NCBI GenBank assembly: GCA_022813625.1
Contig: JAKLMB010000017.1
Coordinates: 434,001-498,000 of the forward strand
Direction of reading: 5' to 3'
Origin: Aaosphaeria pasadenensis
Lineage: Eukaryota > Ascomycota > Dothideomycetes > Pleosporales
Length of the DNA stretch: 64,000 bases
The notes under the pieces are model-generated. The model was not told where the DNA came from, searched no databases, and saw nothing but the letters and a program-made list of their open reading frames with translations. Positions 23,479 through 34,647 of the stretch are shown one piece after another. How positions within the stretch are numbered: the stretch's first letter is position 1; every line of letters starts with the position of its first letter. Position numbers and translations under genes: made by a program.

Positions 23479-25335
23479 TCAAAGATGTGGCAAGTACCTA
23501 GTCCACTCAGGCGTCTCATACACCTCCTTTGGGACTCGCCGGAGACTGACGAAAGCCTCGACGACCAGATACACACGAGCAACGATGAACAGCGGGACTA
23601 TCACAAACCTTGCAATGAGCGAGAACACCTTAGTGCGGCCGGCTCTTGATGCTGCTCTATCGATTTTCTCGACTCTTTCTTTGATCAGGAAGAATATCCA
23701 AAGGAATATCCCAGATGCACCGATGGCGACAGAGCTTGTGATCCACAGATAGCGTTCCACTTGTGTCGGAAAGAAATCATTCCACGCTGCGATGTGGATG
23801 GCTCCGTATGCTGCGCCGGCAAAGGCCAGCACCGACTTCATGCGGTCTTTGTGGATGTTCACACCGCCGAGATAGGAGAGTCCCAAGAAATTCGGCGCGT
23901 GCGTGTCAATGTAGCCGATCTCTCCAACAAATGTGCCCAATGTGCTTATGGTGAAGTAATTGTTTATATAGCTTGGACGTTTCTCGCATTCATTCCATAG
24001 TTCATCAATCAGTGTGCACGCATGCTGCCATCGTCGAATCGCAATGGGCGAGAGATCACTATGATCTTTGCAATCGTCAAAACCACGTCGACAGTAACTA
24101 GCACTATGCTGAAGCCCATGATGGGGTTCTTGAAGTTGGAAGAAGACTTCATGCTCTGGCGCGGGTTTCATAGCTGTCTTTGCTATCATGTAGCTCACAT
24201 GATGGTCAAATGGCGCTGGTGATGGGCTACGTGATCCGGATCCAACGCGAAAATCCCCAAGGGGTCCAATGAACTTCCTTGGATTTCTCGCGGCAGTAGA
24301 TCCGACAGAGAAGTGCGTCTCATGGGCTGCTGGTCTGGCGTCGGTGGGAGAGTCGCAAGTCGAGTGCTCGATGGCGATTGTTGGTATGTTCATAGATGGC
24401 AGTGTGCTTCTTCGCTCCGATGGGATGTAAGTCATGCATCTCATCTCGGTGATTTCGTCCTCACTAGAGCCGCTGATAGGGCTACACATCCACATCAGGG
24501 ACAGGTATGGGTCCATCCAGTTCTCATATGGAAGAAGTACAGGGTCTTTGACCTCGAGCGGCTTAGACCACCACAATAGGTATAGTACGAGAGCACACAG
24601 GACGTGACCGATGGTGTTGATCTCGAGAAGCGTGACGGGTAGTCTCTGGTGAAGACGAGCGATCATTTGGAGGATCATCCACCCAGCTTGAAGACACACC
24701 AGTGTCTTCGCAAGACCATCGGCCTTGCTTTTATCTCGCACTTGGGTCTCTTGGATATCAGGTAGATGTCCCAAGAAGGACAGTAACCGAACACCATTGG
24801 GCGTTAAGCTGTATCTCTCAGGGCTGCCGAAAACTGGCTCTGCTTGCACTGTGATACCGCCCATAACGGCGAAGTAACACTGTGTGATGGTCCAGCCTCG
24901 AAGCTTCGTGTCCCTATCGACATCCGCCGACTCTTGGACCTAGATTAATCAGCTTTAAATGACCGATTTGAGCTCGTTGCTCATATCAAAGCATACATGA
25001 TGCCCCTCAGCCTTGCTGTAGTTCAGGTCTGACAGCAGTTCGCGGCGTAGCCACCTCGCAGTCAGGTATTGAGCGAATGCTGAAGAAACCACCAGTTCGG
25101 GTGCAAAGACGCCCAGAAGGATCCATCGTGTACGGCGTAGGTTGCGTTCGGTCAGAGTTGATTTCTCAGTTGGCACATTCAGATGAAGGGCTGACCAGAC
25201 ACAGATTGTCAATGTAAGAACACAGCTGGCTATCAGGTCCCATGTTCCCCGCACGTTCGGTGCGGAAGACCATGCTACTGTATCCAAAGCAGCACCTCTA
25301 CGTACTAACAAAGCGAGGCCGATGCACAGAAACAT
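23479..25335 (-). CDS. Polytopic membrane protein of unknown fungal family
   Basis: Two exons, 25335-24997 and 24939-23479, give 599 residues; the 57-nt intron is phase 0. Hydrophobic segments occur near 34-55, 70-90, 185-235 and several between about 410 and 580, giving probably seven or more spans. Marker stretches are SAPNVRGTWDLI and CVWSALHLNVP near the start, GGITVQAEP after the splice, LTPNGVRLLS, and the final ARVYLVVEAF...YLPHL. I remember this pattern from many Pezizomycotina hypothetical proteins, but no biochemical role is known to me. A Ser/Pro-rich cytosolic loop of about 100 residues lies mid-protein. A further 5' exon cannot be excluded. Confidence 0.85.
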
Positions 25336-26058
25336 GGAGGGTTGCGTAACGCTTCATAAGAGATGTTGATGAATGCAGAACGTCGAGAGCATGGCTGTCA
25401 GACGAGGCAGTGCCTGTACTGTATCACAAGAAGACGCATATGGGCATTTTGGCGAAGTATCCCCAGTCGTCAATCCGAGGCCCTCACCTATTATCAGACG
25501 ACGAATGTCTAGCAGAGACGGCAGACATCATTATGCGTTTAATGACCGGGGACAATATAGCAAGCTGATTTTCAGGCAGGAGAGGCACTCAGAGGTAGGA
25601 AAAGGCCCAGAATCTTTGATAGAGGAAATTGGTGTTCAAGGTATGCAATTAGTCCTGATGCAACAGGGGCCTGTAGGTTCGGTCTTGTCCCCACTTCCGG
25701 CTCGTATAGAAGGAACAAAAGTGTTCATCTTAGCAATCCGGCAATTAAACAAATTGGGGACGTGAGGTTTCACTGATTCGGAAGTAATAACGTGGAGATG
25801 GTATTCTCCTCCGACCTCCGGTAAATGATTGATGGCAATAGGCTCGTATGATCAGTTGCGGATGGTCCAAGCGGCATATACGGACATCTCATGGCGGGGA
25901 AGAAGAGGAAGGGCAAGATGCTGGTAGATGGCATTTTGGGTGTCGCACGAAGAAAATAAATCAAAGAGGCGCTCGCGCGCATTCGTGTGGAATTCCAGCA
26001 GTCGCTAGGTTGTTGTTCGTTGGTCGGCCCCTTCCCGTTCACAGTCGGCTGTTTCCTG

Positions 26059-26070
26059 CATTCCGGAATG
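26059..26070. promoter_or_regulatory. Palindromic CATTCCGGAATG, two inverted AbaA-type sites
   Basis: CATTCC and its exact reverse complement abut, giving a perfect 12-bp palindrome 185 bp before the scytalone dehydratase ATG. CATTCY is the binding consensus known for Aspergillus AbaA, and an AbaA gene lies in this window. A further CATTCT lies at 26160-26165. Function here is inferred. Confidence 0.4.
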
Positions 26071-26131
26071 GAAGGTGGAGACCCGAAGCATCACACTGAG
26101 CATTGCAGAACAACATGCGGCAAGACAATGG

Positions 26132-26139
26132 AATATATA
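26132..26139 (+). promoter_or_regulatory. TATA-like element upstream of scytalone dehydratase
   Basis: ATATATAT lies about 120 bp upstream of the ATG at 26255, a plausible spacing for a core promoter with a short leader. Confidence 0.35.
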
Positions 26140-26254
26140 TGTGATTGAAGGTAGTCTTTCATTCTCTTTTTGTAAAATCAAAAGGAAAACAATTAATTAC
26201 GCACACAAGCTCTCTTGAACACATCCCAGAAGATAATCAGATCAAATCGCAGAC

Positions 26255-26954
26255 ATGGCCAAGCAGCAGTTTAAGCCCACCTTTGATGGTACGTGATACA
26301 GAATATCAACCACTAAACCGTAGCACTTTGTTATTGGACCCACGAGCTCATTCAATTTTCCAGATGTGATGGGGTGCCAATCGGCTTGCTATGAATGGGC
26401 GGATAGCTATGATAGCAAGGTATGATGCAGCCCTATCGAGGCAATATATATAACTATTGTGTACCGAAAGAGAGGGAGCCATTGCTGATCATACTTACGA
26501 ACAGGACTGGGACCGCCTAAGGAAATGCATTGCTCCAACTCTTAAGATCGATTACCGCTCATTTCTCGACAAGGAGTGGGAAGCGATGCCGGCTGAGGAA
26601 TTCGTGCTCATGGCATCGGATCCATCTGTTTTGGGAAATCCGTTGCTCAAGACCCAGCACTTCATTGGCGGCACGCGATGGGAGAAGGTCTCGGAGGACG
26701 AGATGCTTGGGTACCATCAACTCCGTGTGCCTCATCAGAGGTATACCGACGGAACCATGAAAAAGGTTGCCGTCAAGGGACATGCCCATAGCTTCAACCT
26801 CCACTGGTACAAGAAGATTGATGGGGTTTGGAAGTTCGCTGGACTGTGCCCGGATATCCGATGGTTCGAGTACGACTTCGACCAGGTTTTCTCAGAGGGA
26901 CGCGACTCCTTCGGTGAGGCGAAGCAGGCCAGTGGTATTCCTCAATCATTATGA
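26255..26954 (+). CDS. SCD1: Scytalone dehydratase (DHN-melanin pathway)
   Basis: Three exons, 26255-26288, 26364-26419 and 26505-26954, give 179 residues; all junctions are canonical GT-AG and in frame. The enzyme dehydrates scytalone to 1,3,8-trihydroxynaphthalene and vermelone to 1,8-DHN. The active-site set of the Magnaporthe enzyme is present at a constant offset of -3: Tyr27, Asp28, Tyr47, His82, His107, Ser126 and Asn128. Length is close to the usual 172-residue type. No polyketide synthase, T3HN reductase or Cmr1-like regulator is seen in the window, so the gene stands alone here. It should make the organism able to form dark DHN melanin in walls or spores. Confidence 0.97.
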
Positions 26955-28340
26955 GGAAGAGGATGACGAATTCATGCAAATCCAACGATTGCATGGGCAT
27001 GACGAGGTGGTTTTGCTTCTATGGTCACGTGAGCGTTTTTCTTGAAGATTCCATGATGCAGGATGAGGCGAAAGTCGATAGGCTTCAGATATTAGTGAAC
27101 ACGCCTTCAGTAATAAGTCTAGGAGAACGAATTCCAATTTGATTAGTGTTTCACACAAGATGCTCGTATGCAATCATGTGACTGAAAAGAGGCAAGTCAC
27201 GATGAACATCAAGACAATTCTTGTTGATGCTTCTCGCCGCTTGCTCTTGCTCTCACTATTCTTCTCTAGTGCATGTGAATAATAAGCACTGGCAGAGGCA
27301 AAATTGATGGGCAAAACTTGGCGACGTTTGATTCGTAAGGTATGGATATGGTGACCTTGATTCGATGCAGAGATCTCCGTCTAGCTGATGCTATTCAAAG
27401 GCGTACCGTGGATGCAACGCAGCTATTGTTGAATAGGTAGGCCGCTACGGGTATAGATCTAGCTGATGAGAGCTGGGCAGGACACGCCGGTTGAGCGCCG
27501 TCAAGTCTAGTCGGAGAGAGCCAGCCAGTCAACGTCCATGGGGGGGACTTCTATCGCGATCGAGTCGGTTCAGATATTGATGCAGGGTTAACCTCTACCG
27601 AGGGTTGAGGCTACGGATCCGACCGTTGACGGCTCACGAGTTTCCCCTAGTGTACGAAAATGGATGTATCGTAAACCTTTTCAGGAGGTTCCAGTTACAG
27701 ATAGTGGGGGGGAGGAGGAGGAGGAGAGACAATACAATGGAGGGGTAATCTGTTTTCTTTCACATCCAATTGAGAGTCTCAGTCAGTGTTTTTCCGTTCT
27801 GCACAAAATCATGGACGGCGGAAACGCAGCAGAGGGATGGTGTTGGTGATGACAGAGAAGCTGCATGCGGCGAATGGGGTGCCGGGATTCGCGGGAGGAG
27901 GGGTTGTATGCGCAGTCTCACGAAGAATAGTAGCATTGGATGTCCGAGACCGTTTATGGATAGCGTTTTATTGTGTTTGGAAAAGACTTGTAGTAATGGC
28001 GATACTATCCACCGATCCGCAGCATAGATACCAGTAAAATGGCAAGAGAGAGATAGGATGAATATGCAGAGGATTCTGTCTGCACAGAATTATACTCGTA
28101 TGTAGCAGTAATTTTGTGTTTGTCACCCGCCATTAATGACGTGAGTGTTGAATGCCGACCGGGCTGGACTGGGGGGTGGATAGGAGCAAGGGAAAGGAGC
28201 CAATGACGGGTAGAAGTTGTAGGGACGATCTGGTGGGTGTGCAGATGCAGAGAGAGATTTCCTCGATCTCGAACGTGGCAGCCTGGTCCTGTCATGTCCA
28301 GAAGCGGAGGCGAGCGTAGGACGAACCGTGAGCCGTCAAA

Positions 28341-28375
28341 CGCGAACCGCGAACCGCAAATCGCGAACCGCGTAA
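28341..28375. repeat. Degenerate GCGAACC direct repeats
   Basis: Four near-copies of a GCGAACC/GCAAATC-type seven- to eight-base unit stand in tandem. Short and simple; function unknown. Confidence 0.6.
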
Positions 28376-29628
28376 CACGCCATGCACTTGATGAGGTGGG
28401 GGGAAAGAAGAAGAGGGGAGGGGGACGGGATGCGATGAGAGGGGAGAAGAGGGGTTACGATGTTATATCATTGGGGGAAGGGATATGATAATGAATGGGT
28501 CCGGAAGCTGGTGATGATTTTGATACTCTACTCTGGCGTTCTTGATAGCTGAGGCTCCGTTCTACCGATAAGTATCGTGGATAGAAAAGATCAGCTGGAA
28601 GTGCTTGTACCTTTGTAATTGTATTGTAATACCACTTGCCACACACCGTAATAACGAATCCGTACTTGAGGTAAAATAATAACAATAGTGGGCTGGCCTG
28701 GAGTGAAGTGGATTGGCCGAGGAGTGAAGACCACCAATATCGGAATAAAGAATTCGTACCTTCGCACTAACGAGTGGATCGGATGGCCGTTTCGCATATC
28801 ACGAAATGGGTAAGGAGTTGCTCAAGTATTATTTGATTATTTACTGGGTATTTTGTACTGTTTGGAGTATGCATGTATGTACTATATTAATTGTGACTAT
28901 TGTCTTCTGTATCATGGACTCGAGCTGGTGTGTGTTCTTACACATCGATCCATCTCTCTATCCATTTATCAAACAGTTCCATCCATGATTCATCCCACCA
29001 TGATGGCATAGCCTGCCCTGCCCCTCCCATATCTACTTGGGTAAGTAACTACCCCTCCTTGTCCATGTCCATCTATAATCGGCCATTATTACCCTACCGC
29101 CTCCCTTGTCCTGTCTCGCGTATGGTATGCCCAATCCCCGACCCGCGCAATTCTGGTCCTTCGGCGTTGGATTCGTCAACCGGGGCGAAGTCTCTCGAAA
29201 GGGAAAAGGAATCAGAGAAAGGAAGGCAACAACAAGGGAACCGGCTGGATGAGGTATCGCGAATAGGAAATCAGATACTCCCAACACCCAATCATCGCTA
29301 TAGTTATTATGATTCCACCATTAATGTACGGACTTGGACAGTCCAATAGCAAGTAAAGGAAGACGAGAGAAGACGGTATGAGTAAAGAGAAAATGAACCG
29401 TTGTATTGTTCGTCCTCCTCATCACTCGTCCTTTGGGTCCTGAGTGAGCCTCCCCCCTGGTCGTGCCGTACTATGAACAAAGTGGCCACCTAGTCCTTGC
29501 TCAGTATTGTCCTCACTACTCAGTACTCACTACGGAGTCTTCTCTGATACTCTTTCGGTGGTTTGATTCAGCAGCCAGGTGACCGGTAGCGGTAATCGTA
29601 GGACAGCAGGAGAGTAGCGGATTCGCCG

Positions 29629-29673
29629 GCAAGCTGGCAAAGCTGGCAAAAGCTAAGAGAGCTAAGAGAGCTA
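29629..29673. repeat. Short tandem direct repeats (GCTGGCAAA and GCTAAGAGA)
   Basis: Adjacent copies of AAGCTGGCA are followed by three copies of an AGCTAAGAG unit. They appear to be replication-slippage products. Confidence 0.6.
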
Positions 29674-30096
29674 ACCATCTAGTCGTTAGTTAATAAGTTA
29701 ATTACTTTGTTAGCACGTTTGATAGTCGCTCGCCTTCGTCTTGACCTACTACTACTGTGTACAATACGCCCGCCAGTTTCTTCACGTTTCTTTACCCATT
29801 TTTCTGTTCGGCTGCTCTCAAGAAACAGGCCGGGGGGTTCATTTGCTGGCTCATCCCCCGCCTTTGCTGCTCTTCTACCTCTTCACCTTTTACCTTTTGC
29901 TCTACTCCATTACCACATCTCTCTCTGCCTTTGCTTTTGCCTTTGCACTTTGCCTTGCGCTTCCTGCCTTGCACTTTGCTTTGCGCCCTGCGTTACCTTA
30001 CCTTATCCATCTTACTCGTACCTCTTTACAAGCTTTACTTTACCTCGTACCCTTAACAAAGTACCTGGAATAGTTACAGCCTAACCCGCCTAACTA

Positions 30097-30170
30097 CCCT
30101 AGGAACCCTAGGAACCCTAGGAACCCTACACTACACTACCACTACCACTACCACTACCACTACCACTACC
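30097..30170. repeat. (CCCTAGGAA)n followed by (CACTAC)n
   Basis: Three full CCCTAGGAA units at 30097-30126, which resemble an altered CCCTAA telomere unit, run directly into about seven CACTAC/CACTAC-like six-base units to about 30170. Both lie in the pyrimidine-rich upstream region of the RRM gene. Confidence 0.75.
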
Positions 30171-30410
30171 TACAATACCCATTATCCATTACCCATTACC
30201 CACTAACTGACTACCAACCCAACTCTACACCCTATTCAACCTAACCTGAGCTACCAGTTTTGCTTTACCTGCTCACTCACACACACGCACACCCACCTGC
30301 ACTCGTCCTCGCGCACTACTTACTTACCCTTTCGCCTACCTTGCCTTACCCTACCCTACCCTGCTCTGCCCTACCTACTCTCATTCTTCCTCTTCTACCC
30401 ACCTCATTGC

Positions 30411-30445
30411 CTCTTCTTCTTCTTCTTCTTCTTCCCTTCTTCTTC
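30411..30445. repeat. (CTT)n tract
   Basis: About eight CTT units with a short continuation lie on the plus strand within the presumed long leader/promoter of the RRM gene. Confidence 0.8.
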
Positions 30446-31850
30446 CCTTCCCTTCCCCTTCTCTACCCCCATCATCATCAACAATCCCTTTTCGTCTCGG
30501 AGTTGATCGCTGTTTCTCCTTTGCGTTGCGGGTGTTCTCCTTTCTGGCTTCGGGACTTCGTCTGTGTCTGTGTCTCTTCTCTCTCGGGAGTCTGCTGGCC
30601 CTCTTCGGTACGTTTACACACTTTCTCTCATTTCATCTCTGCCAAATCACATCCGCCATTTTCGCACCTTCCAATCCCCTCCCCCTCACAATTTTCCCTC
30701 CCACCGCCTTGGCATCAGTATCGCAGCTGTTGCGCCCACCACCTTTGGCCATCGTCATCGTCATCACCATCATCATCCCTACTGCTCTCAAACCCCTCCC
30801 ACTCGTCCTCGACCCCTCGATATCTCTGGCGACTGTACTCGCTTCCGCATCGCAAAATACATTCGGTCTGTCTCGAGATGGGTGTCGGAAAAGTTACGTT
30901 GGCGCGCCGTTGCGGGTTGTGCGTATTGGCCGGTACCCATCCCCACCTACTACCACCACTACCACCACCATCACCACATTGACCGGCTGGCGCAATTGCC
31001 TTCTACTGCGACTGAAGACATCCTTAAACTCGCCCGCGACTACCCACCACGAGCGCCTGCGGCATGTCGTCGCGTCTGCGCGGCAGCCCAAGGATCGTAG
31101 ACGGCATGCCAGCTGACCTCAGCGCTTGCTGTTCAAACGCGAAAGCTCCCGTGCAGAGCTCACCACCCTCATATGGTAGCATGCCAGGGACTCTCGAGAT
31201 GGCAACTCCGCTCTCCACGGCGCATGGCCTTTGGCACCAGACTCCCTTCCGCATCCTGTCACTCGTCGAGCGCAGTCGCATACAACCTCTCCCGCCGTTT
31301 CCCCTCCATTCTACTCTACCTATTTCCTTTCCCTTCCTCTCCTCTTCTTCTCCTCTCGTCGTACACTCGTGAGCGAACAGAAGAAAAGCAGGCCTACCTT
31401 TGCATCATAACATTTCACATTTTAGCATTTCACACTTCTCCACTCTCGTACTACCGCCTATCGATGCCACGCATGTGACTCGCTGGTGCGACCAACTTAC
31501 TTACTTAGTTACTTACCGCTCGGCACAGATTCGTGAGCAATTCGTTCCAAGGTTCTTGCGCTCTCGCTCGGCAGCCTTTCGTTCACTGTCTCGCCCCATC
31601 CGTACCGCTCCCTCTACTACGAAGCGCGCCTGGAGTTTACCTCTCAGCTTTACTGGGTCTTCTCTTTCAGCCTCTTTAGTGCCGCCTTTGCATTCGACTA
31701 TAGATCCGGCCCTCCTTCGCGCGTCATATCCTTCGCCCCACCAACAGATTCGGTACTGCGCCCATCATCAACTTTCCGGTCACCCTCGACGCTCACAACT
31801 TCACTCGAATATCTCGACAGTCGCGACTTCGAAAAGTAATTCTTGCCAAG

Positions 31851-31952
31851 GTAAGTGCAGCCTAGAACTGCGATCGCGACTTCGATGCCTGCCACGCCTT
31901 GCAGAGCGAACGCGCTGTTTCACCGACGCTAACGTTTAAAACTCCCGCGCAG
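31851..31952 (+). other. Putative 5' UTR intron of the RRM protein gene
   Basis: GTAAGT at 31851, a GCTAAC branch-point-like word near 31928 and CGCAG ending at 31952 define a 102-nt intron in the untranslated leader, 120 nt before the ATG at 32073. All three signals match the coding introns of neighbouring genes. Confidence 0.5.
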
Positions 31953-32072
31953 CCCGACTAAAATCATCACGCTTCAATTCTTCGGCATAAATTTAGCTCA
32001 ACACACTTATTTCCTTCCACCCCCGCCCTCCGAGTTACGATTCCTTTCTCGTTCTCACATTCATAAACAAAC

Positions 32073-34318
32073 ATGAGTTTCCAAAACTACGAACCCTTCC
32101 AGGGCCAACCCGGTGGCGAACAGGCCGGCGCGCCCGCAGGCGCAGGTGCTCCGGCGCAGCAGGGCGATCTTGGACAGTCCCTCGACAATGGTGCTGGCGG
32201 CTTTCCGTCTGGTAATATCGGACCACCAGGAAGCGCTGGCATTGAACAACAGCAAGGTGGTGAGGGAAAGACTACTCTCTGGTAAGCGCATTCTGCTTCC
32301 GAATCCGATGACGGAGCTGTTATCTGTGACTTTGTGTAACGCACGCGCAAGAGCACTCGGACAGCTGGTTTCCTCATCGATATGCATTTTCTGCCATACC
32401 CCTTGCACCTTTTGTTTGGATACTAATTTGCTATGCAGGATGGGCGAATTGGAGCCTTGGATCGACGAGAACTTCGTCCGCAGCATTTGGTTCAACATGG
32501 GCGAACAAGTCAATGTCAAGATGATTCGCGACAAGTTCTCTGGGTAAGCGGACGAATCACAAGACGCCTTTTTTCGGCCACCACTGACAACGAACAGCAG
32601 CAATGCCGGATACTGCTTCGTCGATTTCCCTACCCCAGCCGCAGCCGCCAAGGCTCTTAACCTCAATGGAACGCTCATTCCCAACTCAAATCGCCCCTTC
32701 AAGCTCAACTGGGCATCGGGAGGTGGCCTCGCTGATCGCAGGTTAGTAGCGCATCACCAAACCCAATGTATGGATTCCGTTTGCTCACATTTCAATTGTA
32801 GCCGCGATGACCGTGGGCCCGAGTACTCCATCTTCGTCGGAGACCTTGGCCCCGAGGTCAACGAGTTTGTCCTTGTTCAATTGTTCCAGAACAAGTACAG
32901 CTCTTGCAAGTCTGCCAAGATCATGACCGACCCCATCAGCGGCATCTCCCGCGGTTACGGCTTCGTACGCTTCGCCGACGAGGAGCAGCAGCAGAGTGCA
33001 CTCCGCGAGATGCAAGGTGTGTACTGTGGTAACAGGCCCATGCGCATCTCCACTGCTACTCCCAAGAACAAGAGCGGCGGACCTGGTGGACCTGCTATGG
33101 GGGGCATGCAACCTGGCGGCCAAGGCCCAATGGGAATGTACTCCATGGGCGCTCCCCCTATGGGATTCTACGGTGCACCGCAACCCATGAACCAATTCAC
33201 CGACCCGAACAACACCACCGTCTTCGTCGGTGGGCTCTCCGGTTACGTCACCGAAGACGAGCTCCGCTCTTTCTTCCAGGGCTTCGGCGAGATCACCTAC
33301 GTCAAGATTCCCCCGGGCAAGGGATGCGGTTTCGTCCAGTTCGTGCAGCGCCATGCTGCCGAGATGGCGATCAACCAGATGCAGGGCTACCCCATCGGCA
33401 ACTCTCGCGTTCGTCTTTCCTGGGGCCGCAGCCAGAATAACTCTGGACCCGCTGGCACCCCTTACCGACCCACCCCACCACCACCCATCTACCCTCAGAT
33501 GGGCATGCCGCCGTCTCACCCTTACGGCAATTTCGCTCCCATGAAGGTGGGTGACAACCCAGGACAGCCCGATGGCCCTTACTAAGTACTAATCAGCTGC
33601 AGTAAGCACGTTCTTTGACTTTCTTCCTTATCATTGTCACGGCTATCCAGCTTCATGATTTTCTTATCACGACTGCACCATCGATAATCATGACTTTCAA
33701 TTGGTCTTCTTTCAGCACTGGGCGGTACCATAAAAGTTGCGATCTGACCTCATGCCGATCTTACCGGTTGGAATGGCATCAGAGGGAATTTGTATAACAG
33801 CTATTGCCGGTGTGCGACTGGCTTTTTCGGAGGGACTCGGTGTAGCTAGTTTTCCAGTCATGCGGTCGGATTTTGCTTTCTTTTTACGAGTGTGCAATGA
33901 TTTGGCTGGCTTAATTCGACAGAAATTTCCCTATGTTTGTGTGCTTGACCGCTTGCCTTGCCTTTATCTAAGCAGCTCTATTTTGTTGTTCTCATGGTCG
34001 CCGCTGCCATTTGGTGCTGTTCGCTACTACTGCTCTCTACTCTTGCTGTCTGATTCATTTCATTCGCTGTACCGTCTGAGGCAATTGTATTCCGGGTTTC
34101 GGGGGCTTTCTTGACATTCTACCGCTTGTGCTCTGGCCGGGCCATACTGACACTGACACAGTCCCTATGCGGCACACGTGCAGAGTCCACACTCGTCGTC
34201 TTTCACCTCCCCGCCTCCTATGGGTCCAGGCGTACCCGACGGCGGCCTTACACAGGGTGGGTTGAACGGGCTTAATATTGGGGAAGGACATGGCCCAGGT
34301 GGAGGCTTCAATCAATGA
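32073..34318 (+). CDS. Three-RRM RNA-binding protein, Csx1/Nam8/TIA-1 type
   Basis: The base model has exons 32073-32281, 32439-32543, 32598-32741 and 32802-33585, giving 413 residues. A Gly/Ala/Gln-rich N-terminus is followed by RRM1 from about 67 (LWMGELEPW), RRM2 from about 162 (YSIFVGDLG) and RRM3 from about 291 (TTVFVGGLSGY). The order matches yeast Nam8/Ngr1, fission-yeast Csx1 and animal TIA-1/TRNAU1AP proteins, which bind U-rich RNA in splicing or mRNA stability. Intron 3 ends in CAGCAG, so two acceptors three bases apart are possible. A second ending is likely: splicing from GTGGGT at 33547 to 34184 would replace the last 12 residues with 44 Gly/Pro/Ser-rich residues ending at 34318. 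Confidence 0.9.
34184..34318 (+). other. Candidate alternative last exon of the RRM gene
   Basis: After GTGCAG there are 44 open codons and TGA, rich in Ser, Pro, Gly and Gln like the tails of related RRM proteins (SPHSSSFTSPPPMGPG...GGGFNQ). The phase fits a donor GTGGGT at 33547, just after the codon for Lys in FAPMK. The intron would be 637 nt, long for this genome. If unspliced, translation stops at 33585. Confidence 0.5.
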
Positions 34319-34647
34319 TCTTGCGTAGTTGATGAGGCATAGCGTGCGTCAAAGTGCGAATGATTGTGCTAGCATCGTATAACATCGCGTTTTCCTTTCA
34401 GACAGGTTCTCTGTCTCATTAGCACGGCGTCTGGTAGGAAAAAGGGATACCCAAAAGCAATTCTGACGTTGCGTACTTTGGCGCATTCAGTTCGGCGCAC
34501 CCACAACATCCGCTTAGATCCTCTAATTCGATACACGATATCAAAAACTACCTATAGAATAACGCAGACCACAGCAATGATGTCCGTTTCGTTGTGACCA
34601 TACATGAATTTTCCAGATTACGGCGTATCCGTATCTACCGATATCAA
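34319..34647. other. Short intergenic spacer
   Basis: 329 bp between the presumed RRM 3' end and the next ATG. No coding or RNA feature is seen. Confidence 0.5.

Larger units (their letters stand above)
25336..26254. other. Divergent promoter region of membrane protein and scytalone dehydratase
   Basis: 919 bp between two 5' ends with no supported coding region. It contains a CATTCCGGAATG palindrome at 26059-26070, a CATTCT at 26160-26165 and a TATA-like stretch at 26132-26139 (separate entries). Confidence 0.6.
26955..32072. other. 5.1 kb region without a convincing gene
   Basis: The first 1 kb is the 3' flank of scytalone dehydratase. 28321-28380 has degenerate GCGAACC repeats and 29630-29685 has short direct repeats. 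From about 29700 the plus strand becomes strongly pyrimidine-rich with tandem tracts (30097-30170, 30411-30445), as in a long promoter and 5' leader of the RRM gene at 32073. Frames of 100-240 codons at 30260-31480 are Leu/Ser/Pro/His-rich products of this skew, overlap in three phases and lack recognisable domains. Confidence 0.5.

Noticed and set aside
26255..26954. Melanin biosynthetic cluster around scytalone dehydratase
   Set aside because: No polyketide synthase, hydroxynaphthalene reductase or Cmr1-like regulator is seen in the 64 kb.
28341..28375. Possible CRISPR-like or regulated repeat array
   Set aside because: The units are only seven to eight bases in direct tandem, without spacers.
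30260..31480. Overlapping plus-strand frames of 100-240 codons
   Set aside because: All arise in pyrimidine-rich sequence, giving Leu/Ser/Pro/His-rich products in three phases, without domains or consistent splice sites.
32785..33519. 244-codon minus-strand frame
   Set aside because: Antisense of the RRM2-RRM3 exon.
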